Of a stretch of 64,000 nt of DNA, positions 8,053 to 17,094 are shown in pieces; position 1 is the stretch's first letter, and each line of letters opens with the position of its first letter. The translations under genes were made by a program, and so were the position numbers. The notes under the pieces were generated by a model, which made no database searches, was not told the DNA's origin, and saw only the letters and a list, made by a program, of their open reading frames with translations. Origin of the DNA: Cupriavidus sp. WGlv3 (GTDB lineage: Bacteria; Pseudomonadota; Gammaproteobacteria; Burkholderiales; Burkholderiaceae); contig NZ_JALHRX010000006.1 in the NCBI RefSeq assembly GCF_023952475.1, positions 223,278 to 287,277 of the forward strand, read 5' to 3'.

Positions 8053-8925
8053 ATGTCCGCCACCGTCCAACGCATCGAACCGCCGCCTGCCGCCGCGGCG
8101 ACCCCGGCCGCGGCCAGCCGCCCCATGAAGACCGTGTCGGGCTACCGCCTGCCGGGCGAAGGGTCCAGCTCGCGCATTTCCACCATCACCGTGGTGCTGC
8201 TGCTGGCGCTATGGTGGCTGGCCAGCCACCTGCGCTGGCTGCCGCCGCTGTTCCTGCCGACGCCCGAGTCGATCTTCACCGCCTTCATCGATGCCTGGCA
8301 GGGCAACCTGCAGGGCGGCCAGCCGCTGACCGAGCATTTCGCCGCCAGCATGCTGCGGGTGTTCGGCGCCTTCGCGCTGGCGGTCGCCACCGCGGTGCCG
8401 ATCGGCGTGATGATGGGGGTGTCGCGCATCGCCCGCGGCATCTTCGATCCGCCGATCGAGTTCTACCGCCCGCTGCCGCCGCTGGCCTACCTGCCGCTGA
8501 TCGTGATCTGGTTCGGCATCGACGAGACCTCCAAGGTGCTGCTGATCTTCCTGGCCTGCTTCGCCCCGCTGGCGATGTCGGCACAGGCCGGGGTGCGCTC
8601 GGTCACGATCGAGCAGATCAACGCCGCCTATTCGATGGGCGCGAGCCCGTGGCAGGTGGTGCGCCACGTGGTGATCCCGGCGGCCCTTCCCGATATCCTG
8701 ACCGGCATGCGCATCGCCATCGGCTTCGGCTGGACCACGCTGGTCGCCGCCGAGATGGTGGCGGCCACGGCCGGGCTGGGCCAGATGGTGCTCAATGCCT
8801 CCAACTTCCTGCGCACCGACGTGGTGATCATGGGCATCGTGCTGATCGGGCTGATCGCCTACGTGTTCGACCTGCTGATGCGCAAGCTGGCCAAGTGGCT
8901 GGTGCCCTGGAAGGGCAGGATGTGA
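8053..8925 (+). CDS. tauC: Taurine/sulfonate-type ABC transporter permease
   Basis: A 290-residue inner-membrane permease with an N-terminal cytoplasmic, Ala/Pro-rich stretch of about 45 residues, then six predicted helices. The coupling loop AYSMGASPWQVVRHVVIPAALPDILTGMRI is the EAA motif of binding-protein-dependent permeases. FYRPLPPLAYLPLIVIWFGI is typical of TauC/SsuC. The start has GAGGAG eight bases upstream. A GC-rich imperfect hairpin (about 8930-8960) follows the gene and may end the operon. Confidence 0.87.
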   Translation: MSATVQRIEPPPAAAATPAAASRPMKTVSGYRLPGEGSSSRISTITVVLLLALWWLASHLRWLPPLFLPTPESIFTAFIDAWQGNLQGGQPLTEHFAASMLRVFGAFALAVATAVPIGVMMGVSRIARGIFDPPIEFYRPLPPLAYLPLIVIWFGIDETSKVLLIFLACFAPLAMSAQAGVRSVTIEQINAAYSMGASPWQVVRHVVIPAALPDILTGMRIAIGFGWTTLVAAEMVAATAGLGQMVLNASNFLRTDVVIMGIVLIGLIAYVFDLLMRKLAKWLVPWKGRM

Positions 8926-9019
8926 TGCCGGCGGCCCCGCGGCAAGCCTGCGGGCCGGTTGCGCTGTAACATGGCGGGCAACTCGCCGGGCCTGGCCCGG
9001 CGGCTTCCGCAAGCCCGCC

Positions 9020-9364
9020 ATGAACCGCTGTCCTTCCCTCTCCCCCTTCGCCCGCCTTTGCGTGGCCGTAACCGGCGTGATCTGCCTGGGCACCGCCCGG
9101 GCCACCGATATCGATTGCGATCCGTCCGCCAAACCGGCCGTTGCCACCCAGGCGCAGCGACTGGTCTGCGAATCCGCGCTGTTTTCCATGGGCTACCAGC
9201 GCATTTACGCCGACCAGCAACGGCTGCTCAAGGCGGGCGCGATCACCGAGGCAGACATCGCCGCGTTCCGGAACAAGCGTGACCGTTGCGACACGGCCGC
9301 CTGCCTGGATGCCGTGTTCCGTGAGTGGCGGACCTTCGCGGTCCAGGCCCGCGCCAGGCCTTAG
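9020..9364 (+). CDS. Small secreted cysteine-containing protein (LprI-like)
   Basis: A 114-residue protein with a Sec signal peptide (cleavage near ATA). The mature domain has four cysteines in a pattern resembling the LprI/DUF1311 lysozyme-inhibitor-like family: IDCD near its start, LVCESALFSM, then KRDRCDTAACLDAVFREW. In that family the C-x(4)-C near the end forms part of a helical disulfide-bonded fold. Function in this organism is unknown; the periplasm is the likely location. The gene is single, 95 bp after tauC. The family assignment is tentative because it rests on the cysteine pattern. Confidence 0.6.
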   Translation: MNRCPSLSPFARLCVAVTGVICLGTARATDIDCDPSAKPAVATQAQRLVCESALFSMGYQRIYADQQRLLKAGAITEADIAAFRNKRDRCDTAACLDAVFREWRTFAVQARARP

Positions 9365-9463
9365 GCGCCGTGTGCTTCGCCCGCGGCGGAAGCCGCCCGA
9401 TGCCGCGGGGTATGTCCGCCGCCCGGCCTTGATACAATCCCGGTTCACACAACGGCAGACATC

Positions 9464-10174
9464 ATGGGCTTCGAACAACTGGCAGCACTCAGGGACCAAC
9501 TCGCCAAGAAGGCGGCCGCCGAATCCAGGAAGGGCGAGCGCAAGGGCCCGCGCAAAGGCGCGACCAGCGGCACGACCAGCGGCACAACCGGCGACGCGTC
9601 CAAGGGCGCATCCAAGGGCGCGCCGAAGCGCCCCCGTGACGGCGAGCGTACCGGCGCCGGTGCGGACACCCCCGCGGGCGCCAAGGGCCGCCGCGCGGCG
9701 CCTGCCGCGGCGCCGGCCAAGCAGGTCGATCCGGTGGTGCATTCCATTGCCCGGCTGCAGAAGCACTTCCCCAAGGCCTTCCCCAAGAACCCGGCCCCCA
9801 AGGTGCCGCTGAAGATCGGCACCTTCGAAGACCTGACCCAGCATGCGACCAAGCTAGGCCTGGACGAGGCCGAGCTGCGCGAGGCGATCCGCACCTGGTG
9901 CAGCGGCGCGCGCTACTGGTCGTGCATGGTGGAAGGCGCCAAGCGGCTGGACCTGGACGGCAACGAGGCCGGCGTGGTTACCCTGGCGGATGCCAAGCGC
10001 GCCCAGCAACTGAAAGCGCGCCGCGCCGGCGCCGCGCGCCAGAAGGCCAAGGCTGCAGCGCCTGCAGTCGCTGCAGCGCCCGCCGCTCCGGCTGCGGCGG
10101 AGTCAGCCGAGGCGCCTGCCGAGGCACAGGAACCGGCAACGCCGGCGACGCCTGATACTCCGGAAACGCCTTGA
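9464..10174 (+). CDS. ProQ/FinO-family RNA chaperone
   Basis: A 236-residue protein with three parts: a basic, repetitive N-terminal linker (residues 15-85, Lys/Arg/Gly/Thr-rich), a ProQ/FinO domain at about 90-175 (SIARLQKHFPKAFPKN, PLKIGTFEDL, WCSGARYWSCMVEGAKRLDLDG), and an Ala/Pro/Glu-rich C-terminal tail. FinO-domain proteins bind structured RNA, chiefly 3' terminator hairpins and sRNAs, and influence RNA stability. Proteins of this layout are common in Burkholderiaceae, often with more than one paralogue. The gene stands alone and converges on the acyl-CoA dehydrogenase gene with a 24 bp palindrome between. Confidence 0.85.
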   Translation: MGFEQLAALRDQLAKKAAAESRKGERKGPRKGATSGTTSGTTGDASKGASKGAPKRPRDGERTGAGADTPAGAKGRRAAPAAAPAKQVDPVVHSIARLQKHFPKAFPKNPAPKVPLKIGTFEDLTQHATKLGLDEAELREAIRTWCSGARYWSCMVEGAKRLDLDGNEAGVVTLADAKRAQQLKARRAGAARQKAKAAAPAVAAAPAAPAAAESAEAPAEAQEPATPATPDTPETP

Positions 10175-10177
10175 TCC

Positions 10178-10201
10178 GCGCCGCCGGACGTCCGGCGGCG
10201 C
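10178..10201. terminator. Perfect 24 bp palindrome between convergent genes
   Basis: GCGCCGCCGGAC is followed directly by its reverse complement GTCCGGCGGCGC. It occupies almost the whole gap between the ProQ-type gene (stop 10174) and the acyl-CoA dehydrogenase stop codon at 10202. It probably acts as a bidirectional RNA hairpin terminator, but no T-run flanks it, so factor-independent termination is not certain. Confidence 0.5.
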
Positions 10202-11350
10202 CTACCCCAGCACCGCGCGCGCGATCACCGTCCGCTGGATTTCCGACGAGCCCTCGTAGATGCGCAGGATGCGCGCATCGCGCACCAGCCGTTCCAGCGG
10301 CATCTCGCGCGTGAAGCCGTAGCCGCCGTGGATCTGCAGCGCGGCATCGGTGACGAAGCCCACCATTTCCGACGCATAGAGCTTGGCCATCGACGCCTGC
10401 TCGGTAAAGGGCTCGCCGTCGCGGCGACGCGCCGCGGCCTGCAGCGTCAGCAGCCACGCCGCCTCCAGCCGCGTGCGCATGTCCGCGAACATCCATTGCA
10501 GGCCCTGCTTGCGTGCCAGCGGCTCGCCGCCCACCTGGCGCTGCCGGGCCCAGTCCACCGCGCAGGCCAGCGCCGCCTCGGCGATGCCCAGGCTGGTGGC
10601 GGCAACGTCGAGCCGGCTGTTGTCGAGCACCTTCATCGCGGTGCGGAATCCCGTGCCCTCCGGCCCGAGCCGGTTGGCCGCGGGCACGAAGCAGTCGAGC
10701 GCCACTTCATGGGCCGGCGCGCCGTGGATGCCCATCAGCTTCTCCGCCGGCGCCACCTGCACGCCGTCGCCGCGGCGATCGACCACGAAGGCGCTGATGC
10801 CGCGCGTGCCCGCGGCCGGGTCGGTCTTGGCATAGACCACGATAAAGTCCGCCGCCTCGGCGTTGGAGATAAAGTGCTTGACCCCGCGCAGCCGGTAGCC
10901 CTCGCCTTCCGGCGTGGCGCGCGTGGCCATGTCGGCCGGGTTGGAACCGGCGCGCGGCTCGGTCAGCGCAAACGCGCCCAGCCGGGTGCCGGCCGCCGCG
11001 TCGGGCAGGTAGCGTGCGCGCTGGCTGTCATCGCCGCCGATCAGGATGGAATCGGTGGCCAGGTAGTGCGCGCCGAGCATCGATGACGTCGAAGCGCAGG
11101 CTTTGGCAACCTCCACCAGCGACAGGATCAGCGCCACCGGCGAAGTCTCCGTGCCGCCCCAGCGTTCCGGCAGGTTCATCCCCATCAGGCCAAGTTCGGC
11201 CAGTTGCGGCACATAGCGCGTGGTGGACGTTTCCGCGCGGTCCACTTCGGCCGCCTTCGGCGCCAGCTCGATCTGCGCGTAGCGGGCGATGGCATCGGCG
11301 ATTTCCAGGTCGCCCGGCTCGACCCCCAGTCGCTTAAGCATATTAGGCAT
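10202..11350 (-). CDS. Acyl-CoA dehydrogenase
   Basis: A 382-residue flavoprotein with the standard three-domain layout. LTEPRAGSNPADMATRA is the FAD/substrate-binding segment, and the C-terminal RIYEGSSEIQRTVIARAVLG holds the Glu used as catalytic base in short- and medium-chain enzymes. It oxidises an acyl-CoA to the 2-enoyl-CoA. The ATG at 11350 has an AAGGAG site and overlaps the stop of the upstream CoA-transferase gene by 8 bp, so the two are translationally coupled. The pair suggests activation by CoA transfer followed by dehydrogenation of a small organic acid. Regulation is probably by the divergent LysR at 12646. Confidence 0.9.
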   Translation of the reverse strand: MPNMLKRLGVEPGDLEIADAIARYAQIELAPKAAEVDRAETSTTRYVPQLAELGLMGMNLPERWGGTETSPVALILSLVEVAKACASTSSMLGAHYLATDSILIGGDDSQRARYLPDAAAGTRLGAFALTEPRAGSNPADMATRATPEGEGYRLRGVKHFISNAEAADFIVVYAKTDPAAGTRGISAFVVDRRGDGVQVAPAEKLMGIHGAPAHEVALDCFVPAANRLGPEGTGFRTAMKVLDNSRLDVAATSLGIAEAALACAVDWARQRQVGGEPLARKQGLQWMFADMRTRLEAAWLLTLQAAARRRDGEPFTEQASMAKLYASEMVGFVTDAALQIHGGYGFTREMPLERLVRDARILRIYEGSSEIQRTVIARAVLG

Positions 11351-12560
11351 GTTGTGTCTCCTTGCTGAAATCGTGCGCGGCCAGGATGGCCCCGGTGTGC
11401 TGCCCCAACTCGGGCGCAGGCGTGACACGGTTGGGGCCATACCCCGAGAACTTCACCGGCTGCGACGGCAGCCGCACGGTGCGACCGTCCGGCCCGGCCA
11501 CTTCGGTCAGCAGGCCGCGATGGACGGCCTGCTCGCTCTCCAGCGCCTGCCTGACATTGCGGATCGGCGCGACCGGAATGCCCGCCGCGCCCAGCAGGCG
11601 GTTCACCTCGGCGACGGTCAGGCCTGACGACCACGCTTCCAGCCCGGCGCGCAGCGCGGGCTCGAAGCGGCAGCGCGATTCGTCGTCGGCAAAGCGCGGG
11701 TCGTGCGCCATCTCCGGGCAGCCGATGGTCTGGGCCAGCGTGTGGAACAGCTTGTTGTTGAGCACCGCCACCACGTAGAAGCCGTCCGCGGCGCGGTACA
11801 CGCCGAACGGCGCGGACGACGGATGGCGGTTGCCCACCCGTTGCGGCGCCCGCCCGGTGGCGGCATAGCGCGCGACCAGCGTCGCGCTCAGGCTCAGCGT
11901 GGCGTCGAACATCGAGACATCGACATGCGTGCCGCGCCCGTTCTTCTCGCGCGCCAGCAGCGCCGCCAGCACGCCCCATGAGGCAAAGAGCCCGCTGACC
12001 GCATCGGAGACCGCCTCGCCGAGCATGGTCGGCGCACCGTCGGGCGCGCCGGTGGCATCCATCAGCCCGCACATCGCCTGCAGGATGATGTCGTAGGCCG
12101 GCCGGTGCGATTCCGGCCCGGTCTGGCCGAAGCCCGACACGCTCGCGTAGACCAGCGACGGATTCAGCGCCCGCAGCGCCTCATAGCCGATGCCGAGCTT
12201 CTCCGCCACGCCCGGCCGGAAGTTCTCCACCACCACGTCGGAACGCGCACACAGCGCGCGGGCCAGCTCCAGCCCCGCCGTCGTCTTCAAATCGATGACG
12301 ATGCTCTGCTTGTTGCGGTTCATCGCTGCGAACAGCCCGCTGCTGCCGTCGACGAAGGGCCCGACGGCGCGGTAGTCATCGCCGCCCGGCGGCTCCACCT
12401 TGATCACCTCGGCACCCAGGTCGCCCAGCAGCGCCGTGCAATAGGGGCCCGCCAGCACCCGCGAAAAATCGATCACGCGGATGCCGGCCAGCGGCAGGTC
12501 GGAATGGCTGGAATCGCTGGAATGGTCCAAGGCTTGCTCCTCGATGGCGTGCAAGCGCAT
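11343..12560 (-). CDS. CaiB/BaiF family (class III) CoA-transferase
   Basis: About 405 residues of the class III CoA-transferase fold. It contains GIRVIDFSRVLAGPYCTALLGDLGAEVIKVEPPGGDD, the NRNKQSIVIDLKT segment, VVENFRPGVAEKLGIGYEAL, and the catalytic-aspartate region RPAYDIILQAMCGLMDATG. These enzymes move CoA between a dicarboxylate or other acyl donor and an acid. ATG 12560 is chosen; a TTG at 12605 would add 15 unlikely residues. It is co-transcribed with, and overlaps, the acyl-CoA dehydrogenase gene and is divergent from a LysR gene. Confidence 0.88.
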   Translation of the reverse strand: MRLHAIEEQALDHSSDSSHSDLPLAGIRVIDFSRVLAGPYCTALLGDLGAEVIKVEPPGGDDYRAVGPFVDGSSGLFAAMNRNKQSIVIDLKTTAGLELARALCARSDVVVENFRPGVAEKLGIGYEALRALNPSLVYASVSGFGQTGPESHRPAYDIILQAMCGLMDATGAPDGAPTMLGEAVSDAVSGLFASWGVLAALLAREKNGRGTHVDVSMFDATLSLSATLVARYAATGRAPQRVGNRHPSSAPFGVYRAADGFYVVAVLNNKLFHTLAQTIGCPEMAHDPRFADDESRCRFEPALRAGLEAWSSGLTVAEVNRLLGAAGIPVAPIRNVRQALESEQAVHRGLLTEVAGPDGRTVRLPSQPVKFSGYGPNRVTPAPELGQHTGAILAAHDFSKETQHA

Positions 12561-12645
12561 GGCTTGCGTTTCAGTGGCTCGATTCTGCGCAGCGCAAGCT
12601 ATCAAGTAAAATATGGAATTCGACTAGCACCTATAGGATTTCCTG

Positions 12646-13581
12646 ATGCCTGTCTCCCGCATCTCGCTACGGCGGTTGCGCTATTTCGCCGCGACCGCGG
12701 AAACCGGCAGCACCACGGCGGCGGCGCGGCTGCTCAACGTTTCGCAGCCGTCGATCTCCGTCGCCATCCGGGAGCTGGAAACGCTGTTCGAGGACGCCCT
12801 GTTTGCCCGCGACGCCGGCGCGCGCATGACCCTGACCCGCTTCGGCGTGCGCAAGCTGGCCGAAGCCCGCCACATCCTGGGAGCGGCCACGGCGTTCGAA
12901 GTCGACAAGAGCGGCGACGGCGCGGCCGGCGAAGTGCAGATCGGGGTTTTCCGCACGCTGGCGCCGGTCTACCTGCCGGTGCTGCTGCGCCTGGCGCGCG
13001 AGCGTTATCCGAATCTGGCGGTGCGTTTTGTCGAGGGTGACCTGGCCCAGCTGGAAGACTGGCTGCATGGCGGCCAGATCGAGCTGGCGCTGAGCTACGA
13101 CGTCGGCATGCCCGACGACCTCGAGCGCGAATTGCTGGCCGAGTTGCGGCCCTACGGCCTGGTGCCCGCGGGCTCGCGGCTGGCACGGCGCCGTGGCAGC
13201 ATCTCGCTGCACGAACTGGCGCAGGAGCCGCTGATTCTGATCGACCTGCCGCACAGCCGCGAATTCCTGATGGCGCCGTTCTGGCAATACGGGCTCCAGC
13301 CCGAGGTGCGTTACCGCGCGACCTCGCTGGAACTGGCACGCGGCATGGTCGCCAATAGCCTGGGCGTGGCGCTGCTGATCACTCAGGCGCCCGCGTCATC
13401 CCAGATCACCGCCGTGGTGGAGAAACCGATACGGGAAGACACCGTGCGCCAGCCGCTGGTGATCGCGCGCGCGGCGCGCGCCACGCGGTCCCGTGCCTCG
13501 GAATTGCTGGCCGAATGCGTGCGCGCCGCCGTGGCGGAGGCAACCGCCGCCTCTGCCCACGCGCGTCCACGCGCTGCCTGA
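12646..13581 (+). CDS. LysR-family transcriptional regulator
   Basis: A 311-residue LysR protein with an N-terminal winged helix at about residues 5-65 (LRRLRYFAATAETGSTTAAARLLNVSQPSISVAIRELE) and a periplasmic-binding-like effector domain from about 95. It is divergent from the CoA-transferase/acyl-CoA dehydrogenase pair and is its likely activator. The 85 bp intergenic region is AT-richer than its surroundings and has a GCTTGCG...CGCAAGC inverted repeat (12562-12568/12593-12599) and a CCTATAGG palindrome close to the LysR start, either of which could be part of the binding site. Confidence 0.9.
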   Translation: MPVSRISLRRLRYFAATAETGSTTAAARLLNVSQPSISVAIRELETLFEDALFARDAGARMTLTRFGVRKLAEARHILGAATAFEVDKSGDGAAGEVQIGVFRTLAPVYLPVLLRLARERYPNLAVRFVEGDLAQLEDWLHGGQIELALSYDVGMPDDLERELLAELRPYGLVPAGSRLARRRGSISLHELAQEPLILIDLPHSREFLMAPFWQYGLQPEVRYRATSLELARGMVANSLGVALLITQAPASSQITAVVEKPIREDTVRQPLVIARAARATRSRASELLAECVRAAVAEATAASAHARPRAA

Positions 13582-13639
13582 GTTCCGTTATCGCCAGCGC
13601 CACTGTGGTAGCGTGGCGCTTTCCGCCTGGCTTGCTCCC

Positions 13640-13873
13640 ATGACCGACTTCGACGCCGACGCCCTGAAACGCCTGGTCACCGTCACCATGCCCTTTGGCA
13701 AGCACAAGGGCACGCTGATCGCCGACCTCCCGGGCAACTACCTGAACTGGTTCGCGCGCGAAGGCTTTCCGCCGGGACAGATCGGCGCGCTGCTGGCCCT
13801 GATGCATGAACTGGATCACAACGGGCTGGCGTATTTGCTGAAGCCGTTGCGTGGCCACGCATCGCCCCAGTAA
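13640..13873 (+). CDS. DUF3820 family protein
   Basis: A 77-residue protein containing the DUF3820 signature: VTMPFGKHKGTLIADLP, then YLNWFAREGFPPGQIG and a helical C-terminus. The MPFGKxKG motif resembles the nucleic-acid-related exonuclease-like short domain, but the function of free-standing DUF3820 proteins is not established. The gene starts 58 bp after the LysR gene and converges with the galactarate dehydratase-like gene, with only 9 bp between the stops. It is probably an independent housekeeping gene. Confidence 0.75.
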   Translation: MTDFDADALKRLVTVTMPFGKHKGTLIADLPGNYLNWFAREGFPPGQIGALLALMHELDHNGLAYLLKPLRGHASPQ

Positions 13874-13882
13874 ACCCAGCCT

Positions 13883-15448
13883 TCAAGTCACCGGCGCCGG
13901 ATTAAACAACACCAGCGCATTGCGGATCTTCCAATGCTCCGCCCATGACTTCTTGCCGCTGGCCACGGCCAGCAGCGTGTGGAACAGCTCCCAGCCCACT
14001 TCCTCGATGGTGGCTTCGCCGGTGGCGATGCGGCCGGCGTTGACGTCCATCAGGTCGTGCCAGCGCCGCGCCAGGTCATTGCGGGTGGAGACCTTGATCA
14101 CCGGTACTTCGGCCAGCCCGTACGGCGTGCCGCGCCCGGTGGTGAACACGTGCAGGTTCATGCCGGCGGCGAGTTGCAGCGTGCCGCAGACAAAGTCGCC
14201 GGCGGGCGTGGCGGCGTAGATCAGGCCCTTCTGCGTGACCTTTTCGCCAGGGCCGCTGACGCCGTGGATCGGGCCGGTGCCGGACTTGACGATCGAGCCC
14301 ATCGCCTTTTCGACGATATTGGACAGGCCTCCCTTCTTGTTGCCGGGCGTGGTGTTGGCGCTGCGGTCGACCTGCCCCTGCTCCAGGTAGCGGTCATACC
14401 AGGCCATCTGGCGCACCAGCGCCTCGGCCACCTCGGGCGTGGCGGCGCGGGCGGTGAGCTGGTCAATGCCGTCGCGCACCTCGGTCACTTCGGAGAACAT
14501 CACCGTGGCGCCGGCGCGCACCAGCAGGTCGGTGGCAAAGCCCACTGCCGGGTTGGCGGTGACGCCGGAGAACGCATCGCTGCCGCCGCACTGGACACCC
14601 ACCACCAGGTCCGACGCGGGGCAGGTCTCGCGCCGGCGCGCATTCAGGCGCGCCAGATGTTTTTCCGCCGTGGCCATGATCGATTCGATCATCGAGGCAA
14701 AGCCCACGTGCTGCTCGTCCTGCAGGCACACCACGTCGGGCTCGCCGGCTTTCTGGATCGGGATGGTGCCGGCGCCGATCAGGCGCGCTGGCTGCAGCTT
14801 CTCGCAGCCCAGGCTGACGATCATCACCTCGCCGCCGAAGTTGGGGTTCAGCGCGATATTGCGGATGGTTCGGATCGGGATGCCGGCATCGGGCGCGTCG
14901 ATGGCCACGCCGCAGCCATAGGTGTGCTCCAGGCCGACCACGTCGTCGACGTTGGGATACTTCGGCAGCAGTTCTTCCTTGATGCGGCGCACCGCGAACT
15001 CCACCACGCCTTCGACGCACTGCACCGTGGTGGTAATGCCCAGGATGTTGCGTGTGCCGACCGAGCCGTCGGCATTGCGGTAGCCCTCGAAGGTATAGCC
15101 GTCCAGCCGCGGCAGCGGCGTCACGCGCGTGCCGACCGGCAGGTCGTCCAGCCCCGGTGCGGCCGGCATGCGGATCACGCGCTCGTTGACCCAGCTGCCG
15201 CGCGGCAGGTCCCTGAGCGCGTAGCCGATCACGACGTTGTAGCGGATCACCGGCTCGCCTTCGCGCAGGGCGGCCAGCGCGACCTTGTGGCCTTGCGGGA
15301 CGGCCTCGGCCAGCACCAGGCCGCATGGGAAGGTGGTGCCTGCAGGCAGCCCACCATCATTGGCCACGATGGCGACATTGTCGTGCGCGTGCATCGTGAT
15401 GTAGAGGGGGCGCGATGCCGGCGCTGCCGCGGTAGGGGTTACTGCCAT
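13883..15448 (-). CDS. garD: Galactarate dehydratase-like enzyme (UxaA/GarD family)
   Basis: A 521-residue protein of the altronate/galactarate dehydratase family, which removes water from sugar diacids to give keto-deoxy sugar acids. It has the small N-terminal SAF-like domain ([33 protein letters not shown]) and the large catalytic domain with [40 protein letters not shown] and the C-terminal [10 protein letters not shown]. The conserved cysteines fit the iron site of the family. The ATG at 15448 has a GGAGAAG site, better than an upstream start at 15481. It is divergent from the cyclase gene and shares an intergenic region with two palindromes. GarD is preferred over altronate dehydratase from the CGGSDAFSG region, with moderate certainty. 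Confidence 0.8.
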   Translation of the reverse strand: MAVTPTAAAPASRPLYITMHAHDNVAIVANDGGLPAGTTFPCGLVLAEAVPQGHKVALAALREGEPVIRYNVVIGYALRDLPRGSWVNERVIRMPAAPGLDDLPVGTRVTPLPRLDGYTFEGYRNADGSVGTRNILGITTTVQCVEGVVEFAVRRIKEELLPKYPNVDDVVGLEHTYGCGVAIDAPDAGIPIRTIRNIALNPNFGGEVMIVSLGCEKLQPARLIGAGTIPIQKAGEPDVVCLQDEQHVGFASMIESIMATAEKHLARLNARRRETCPASDLVVGVQCGGSDAFSGVTANPAVGFATDLLVRAGATVMFSEVTEVRDGIDQLTARAATPEVAEALVRQMAWYDRYLEQGQVDRSANTTPGNKKGGLSNIVEKAMGSIVKSGTGPIHGVSGPGEKVTQKGLIYAATPAGDFVCGTLQLAAGMNLHVFTTGRGTPYGLAEVPVIKVSTRNDLARRWHDLMDVNAGRIATGEATIEEVGWELFHTLLAVASGKKSWAEHWKIRNALVLFNPAPVT

Positions 15449-15488
15449 ATCTTCTCCGTCCCAGAAATCCAAGCAGGGCATGTGTTAC

Positions 15489-15501
15489 GTTGTCTGACAA
15501 C
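15489..15501. promoter_or_regulatory. Palindromic operator 1 upstream of galactarate dehydratase gene
   Basis: GTTGTCTGACAAC is a perfect 13 bp palindrome about a central T, 41 bp upstream of the dehydratase start. TTGTC-n-GACAA is the type of site bound by FadR/UxuR-class GntR regulators of hexuronate and sugar-acid genes. The rest of this 368 bp intergenic region (15449-15816) shows no gene. Confidence 0.6.
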
Positions 15502-15588
15502 ATTTTACTGGCTTCTTCCCTTCTGCGGCTGCGGGTTATCCCGTAATCGCCATAAATCCATTGAGTACTGTGTCACACATTTCGCTGG

Positions 15589-15603
15589 TGTTGTACGACA
15601 ACA
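15589..15603. promoter_or_regulatory. Palindromic operator 2 in the same divergent region
   Basis: TGTTGTACGACAACA has perfect TGTTGT/ACAACA arms around ACG and matches operator 1 in its TTGT...ACAA core. The centres of the two sites are 101 bp apart, close to a whole number of DNA turns, which would suit looping by one dimeric regulator. It lies on the cyclase-gene side, next to an AT-rich ACATATAAAG that could be a -10 region. No regulator of this class is adjacent. Confidence 0.6.
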
Positions 15604-15816
15604 TATAAAGTAGGGCAACGCCCCGAAGAGAGAAAAGCAATCTCTGCTGCACTGCAAGATGACCGTTCACTGGAACATGTCCTATAAGGGTGCAACCGGT
15701 TTCATGCCAGAAGCCATCGGCCCATCGACGCGCCGGCCCGCGCTGCCCGGCTCCGAATTCCATTCCGCATCGCCTGGCCGTTCCCGCGGCCACCCACCCG
15801 ACAGGAGGCAAGACTC

Positions 15817-16872
15817 ATGCGCTGGAAGCAACGTCCGCAAGGTTCCAACTGGGGCGACTTCGGCTCCGACGACCAGCTTGGCCGCGTCAACCTGATCGGG
15901 CCCGAACAGGTCATCAAGGGCGCGCGGGAGGTGCAGGCCGGGCTCAGCTTCTGCCTGTCGCTGCCGCTGGACTACCCCGGCGGCAACAAGCTCAATCCGC
16001 GCCGCCATCCGCCGGTGCTGCGGCCGACCTTCCGCGACAACTCGCCGTACACCAACTTCCCGCTGGCGAAGATGGATCCTGCCGCGACCGATGTGATCAG
16101 CGACGACCAGGTACTGATGTGCCTGCAGTACAGCACGCAATGGGACGCGCTGGCGCACGTGGGCGCGCTCTTTGATGCCGACGGCGATGGGCGCGCAGAG
16201 CGGGTCTACTACAACGGCTACCGCGCCAACGAGCATATCGTCGGCCCGGTCGACTATGCCGAGGACGACAACTTCGCGGCGCACCCGTGCGGCCACGACC
16301 ACAGCGCGGCGCACGCGCTAGGCATCGAGAACTTCGCGGTCAAGGGCATGCAGGGACGCGGCGTGCTGGTGGACCTGGCGCATGTGTTCGGCATGGACTT
16401 CCGCAACATTGGCTACGACGACCTGATGCGCGCGATGAAAGCCGCCAAGGTGGAAGTCGAGCGCGGCGACATGCTGCTATTGCGCACGGGCTTTGCCGAA
16501 GTGGTGCTGTCGATGCAGCGCGAGCCCGATGAGGCCGTGCTGCATCACAGTTGCTGCGCGCTCGACGGGCGTGATGACAAGCTGCTGAACTGGATCACCG
16601 ACGCGGGCATCGCCGCGCTGATCGCGGATAACTATGCGGTGGAGCGCTACCCTGCCCGCCCGGCGCCCGACGGCGAATCGCACCATCCATTGCTGCCGCT
16701 GCATCACCATTGCCTGTTCAAGCTGGGGTTGCCGCTGGGAGAGCTGTGGTATTTGCGTGAGCTGGCAGATTGGCTGCGGGCGAATGGGCGGACGCGGTTT
16801 CAGTTGACGGCGCCGCCGTTGAGGTTGCCTGGCGCCGTGGGGTCGCCGGTTACGCCGGTTGCTACGGTGTGA
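15817..16872 (+). CDS. Cyclase-family metal-dependent hydrolase (PF04199)
   Basis: A 351-residue protein of the cyclase/kynurenine-formamidase-like superfamily, amidase or lactone hydrolases that use a metal. It begins MRWKQRPQGSNWGDFGSDDQLGRVNLI, typical of the family. The metal motif HxGTHxDxPxH appears as QYSTQWDALAH at about residue 109-119: both first histidines are glutamine, while the Asp and last His remain, as in the TQWD subgroup. An AGGAGG site precedes the ATG. It shares a two-operator intergenic region with the galactarate dehydratase-like gene, suggesting co-regulation and perhaps lactone opening before dehydration, which is inference. Confidence 0.8.
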   Translation: MRWKQRPQGSNWGDFGSDDQLGRVNLIGPEQVIKGAREVQAGLSFCLSLPLDYPGGNKLNPRRHPPVLRPTFRDNSPYTNFPLAKMDPAATDVISDDQVLMCLQYSTQWDALAHVGALFDADGDGRAERVYYNGYRANEHIVGPVDYAEDDNFAAHPCGHDHSAAHALGIENFAVKGMQGRGVLVDLAHVFGMDFRNIGYDDLMRAMKAAKVEVERGDMLLLRTGFAEVVLSMQREPDEAVLHHSCCALDGRDDKLLNWITDAGIAALIADNYAVERYPARPAPDGESHHPLLPLHHHCLFKLGLPLGELWYLRELADWLRANGRTRFQLTAPPLRLPGAVGSPVTPVATV

Positions 16873-17094
16873 GACATCGCCGACCTTGAGTTGACCAACG
16901 TTTCCGGCTTCTTCACCAATCACCTGATCGGCATCGGCGATCTGATATGAAATGTTTTGGGCTTATAAATGAAATTATTAGTTTGTGGTACGCGCGCCAC
17001 GTGTTCCGTCGCTCGTTAGTTCGGAGCGAGCGGTACTGCCCCTTACCGCCCGCTCCGTCACCTTATAAGGTCTGAATCTGAGCGTATCAGTCCT

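Noticed and set aside
9530..9700. Tandem GGCACGACCAGC-type repeats as a separate repeat element
   Set aside because: They encode the basic Gly/Thr/Lys linker of the ProQ/FinO protein in frame and are best read as part of that gene.
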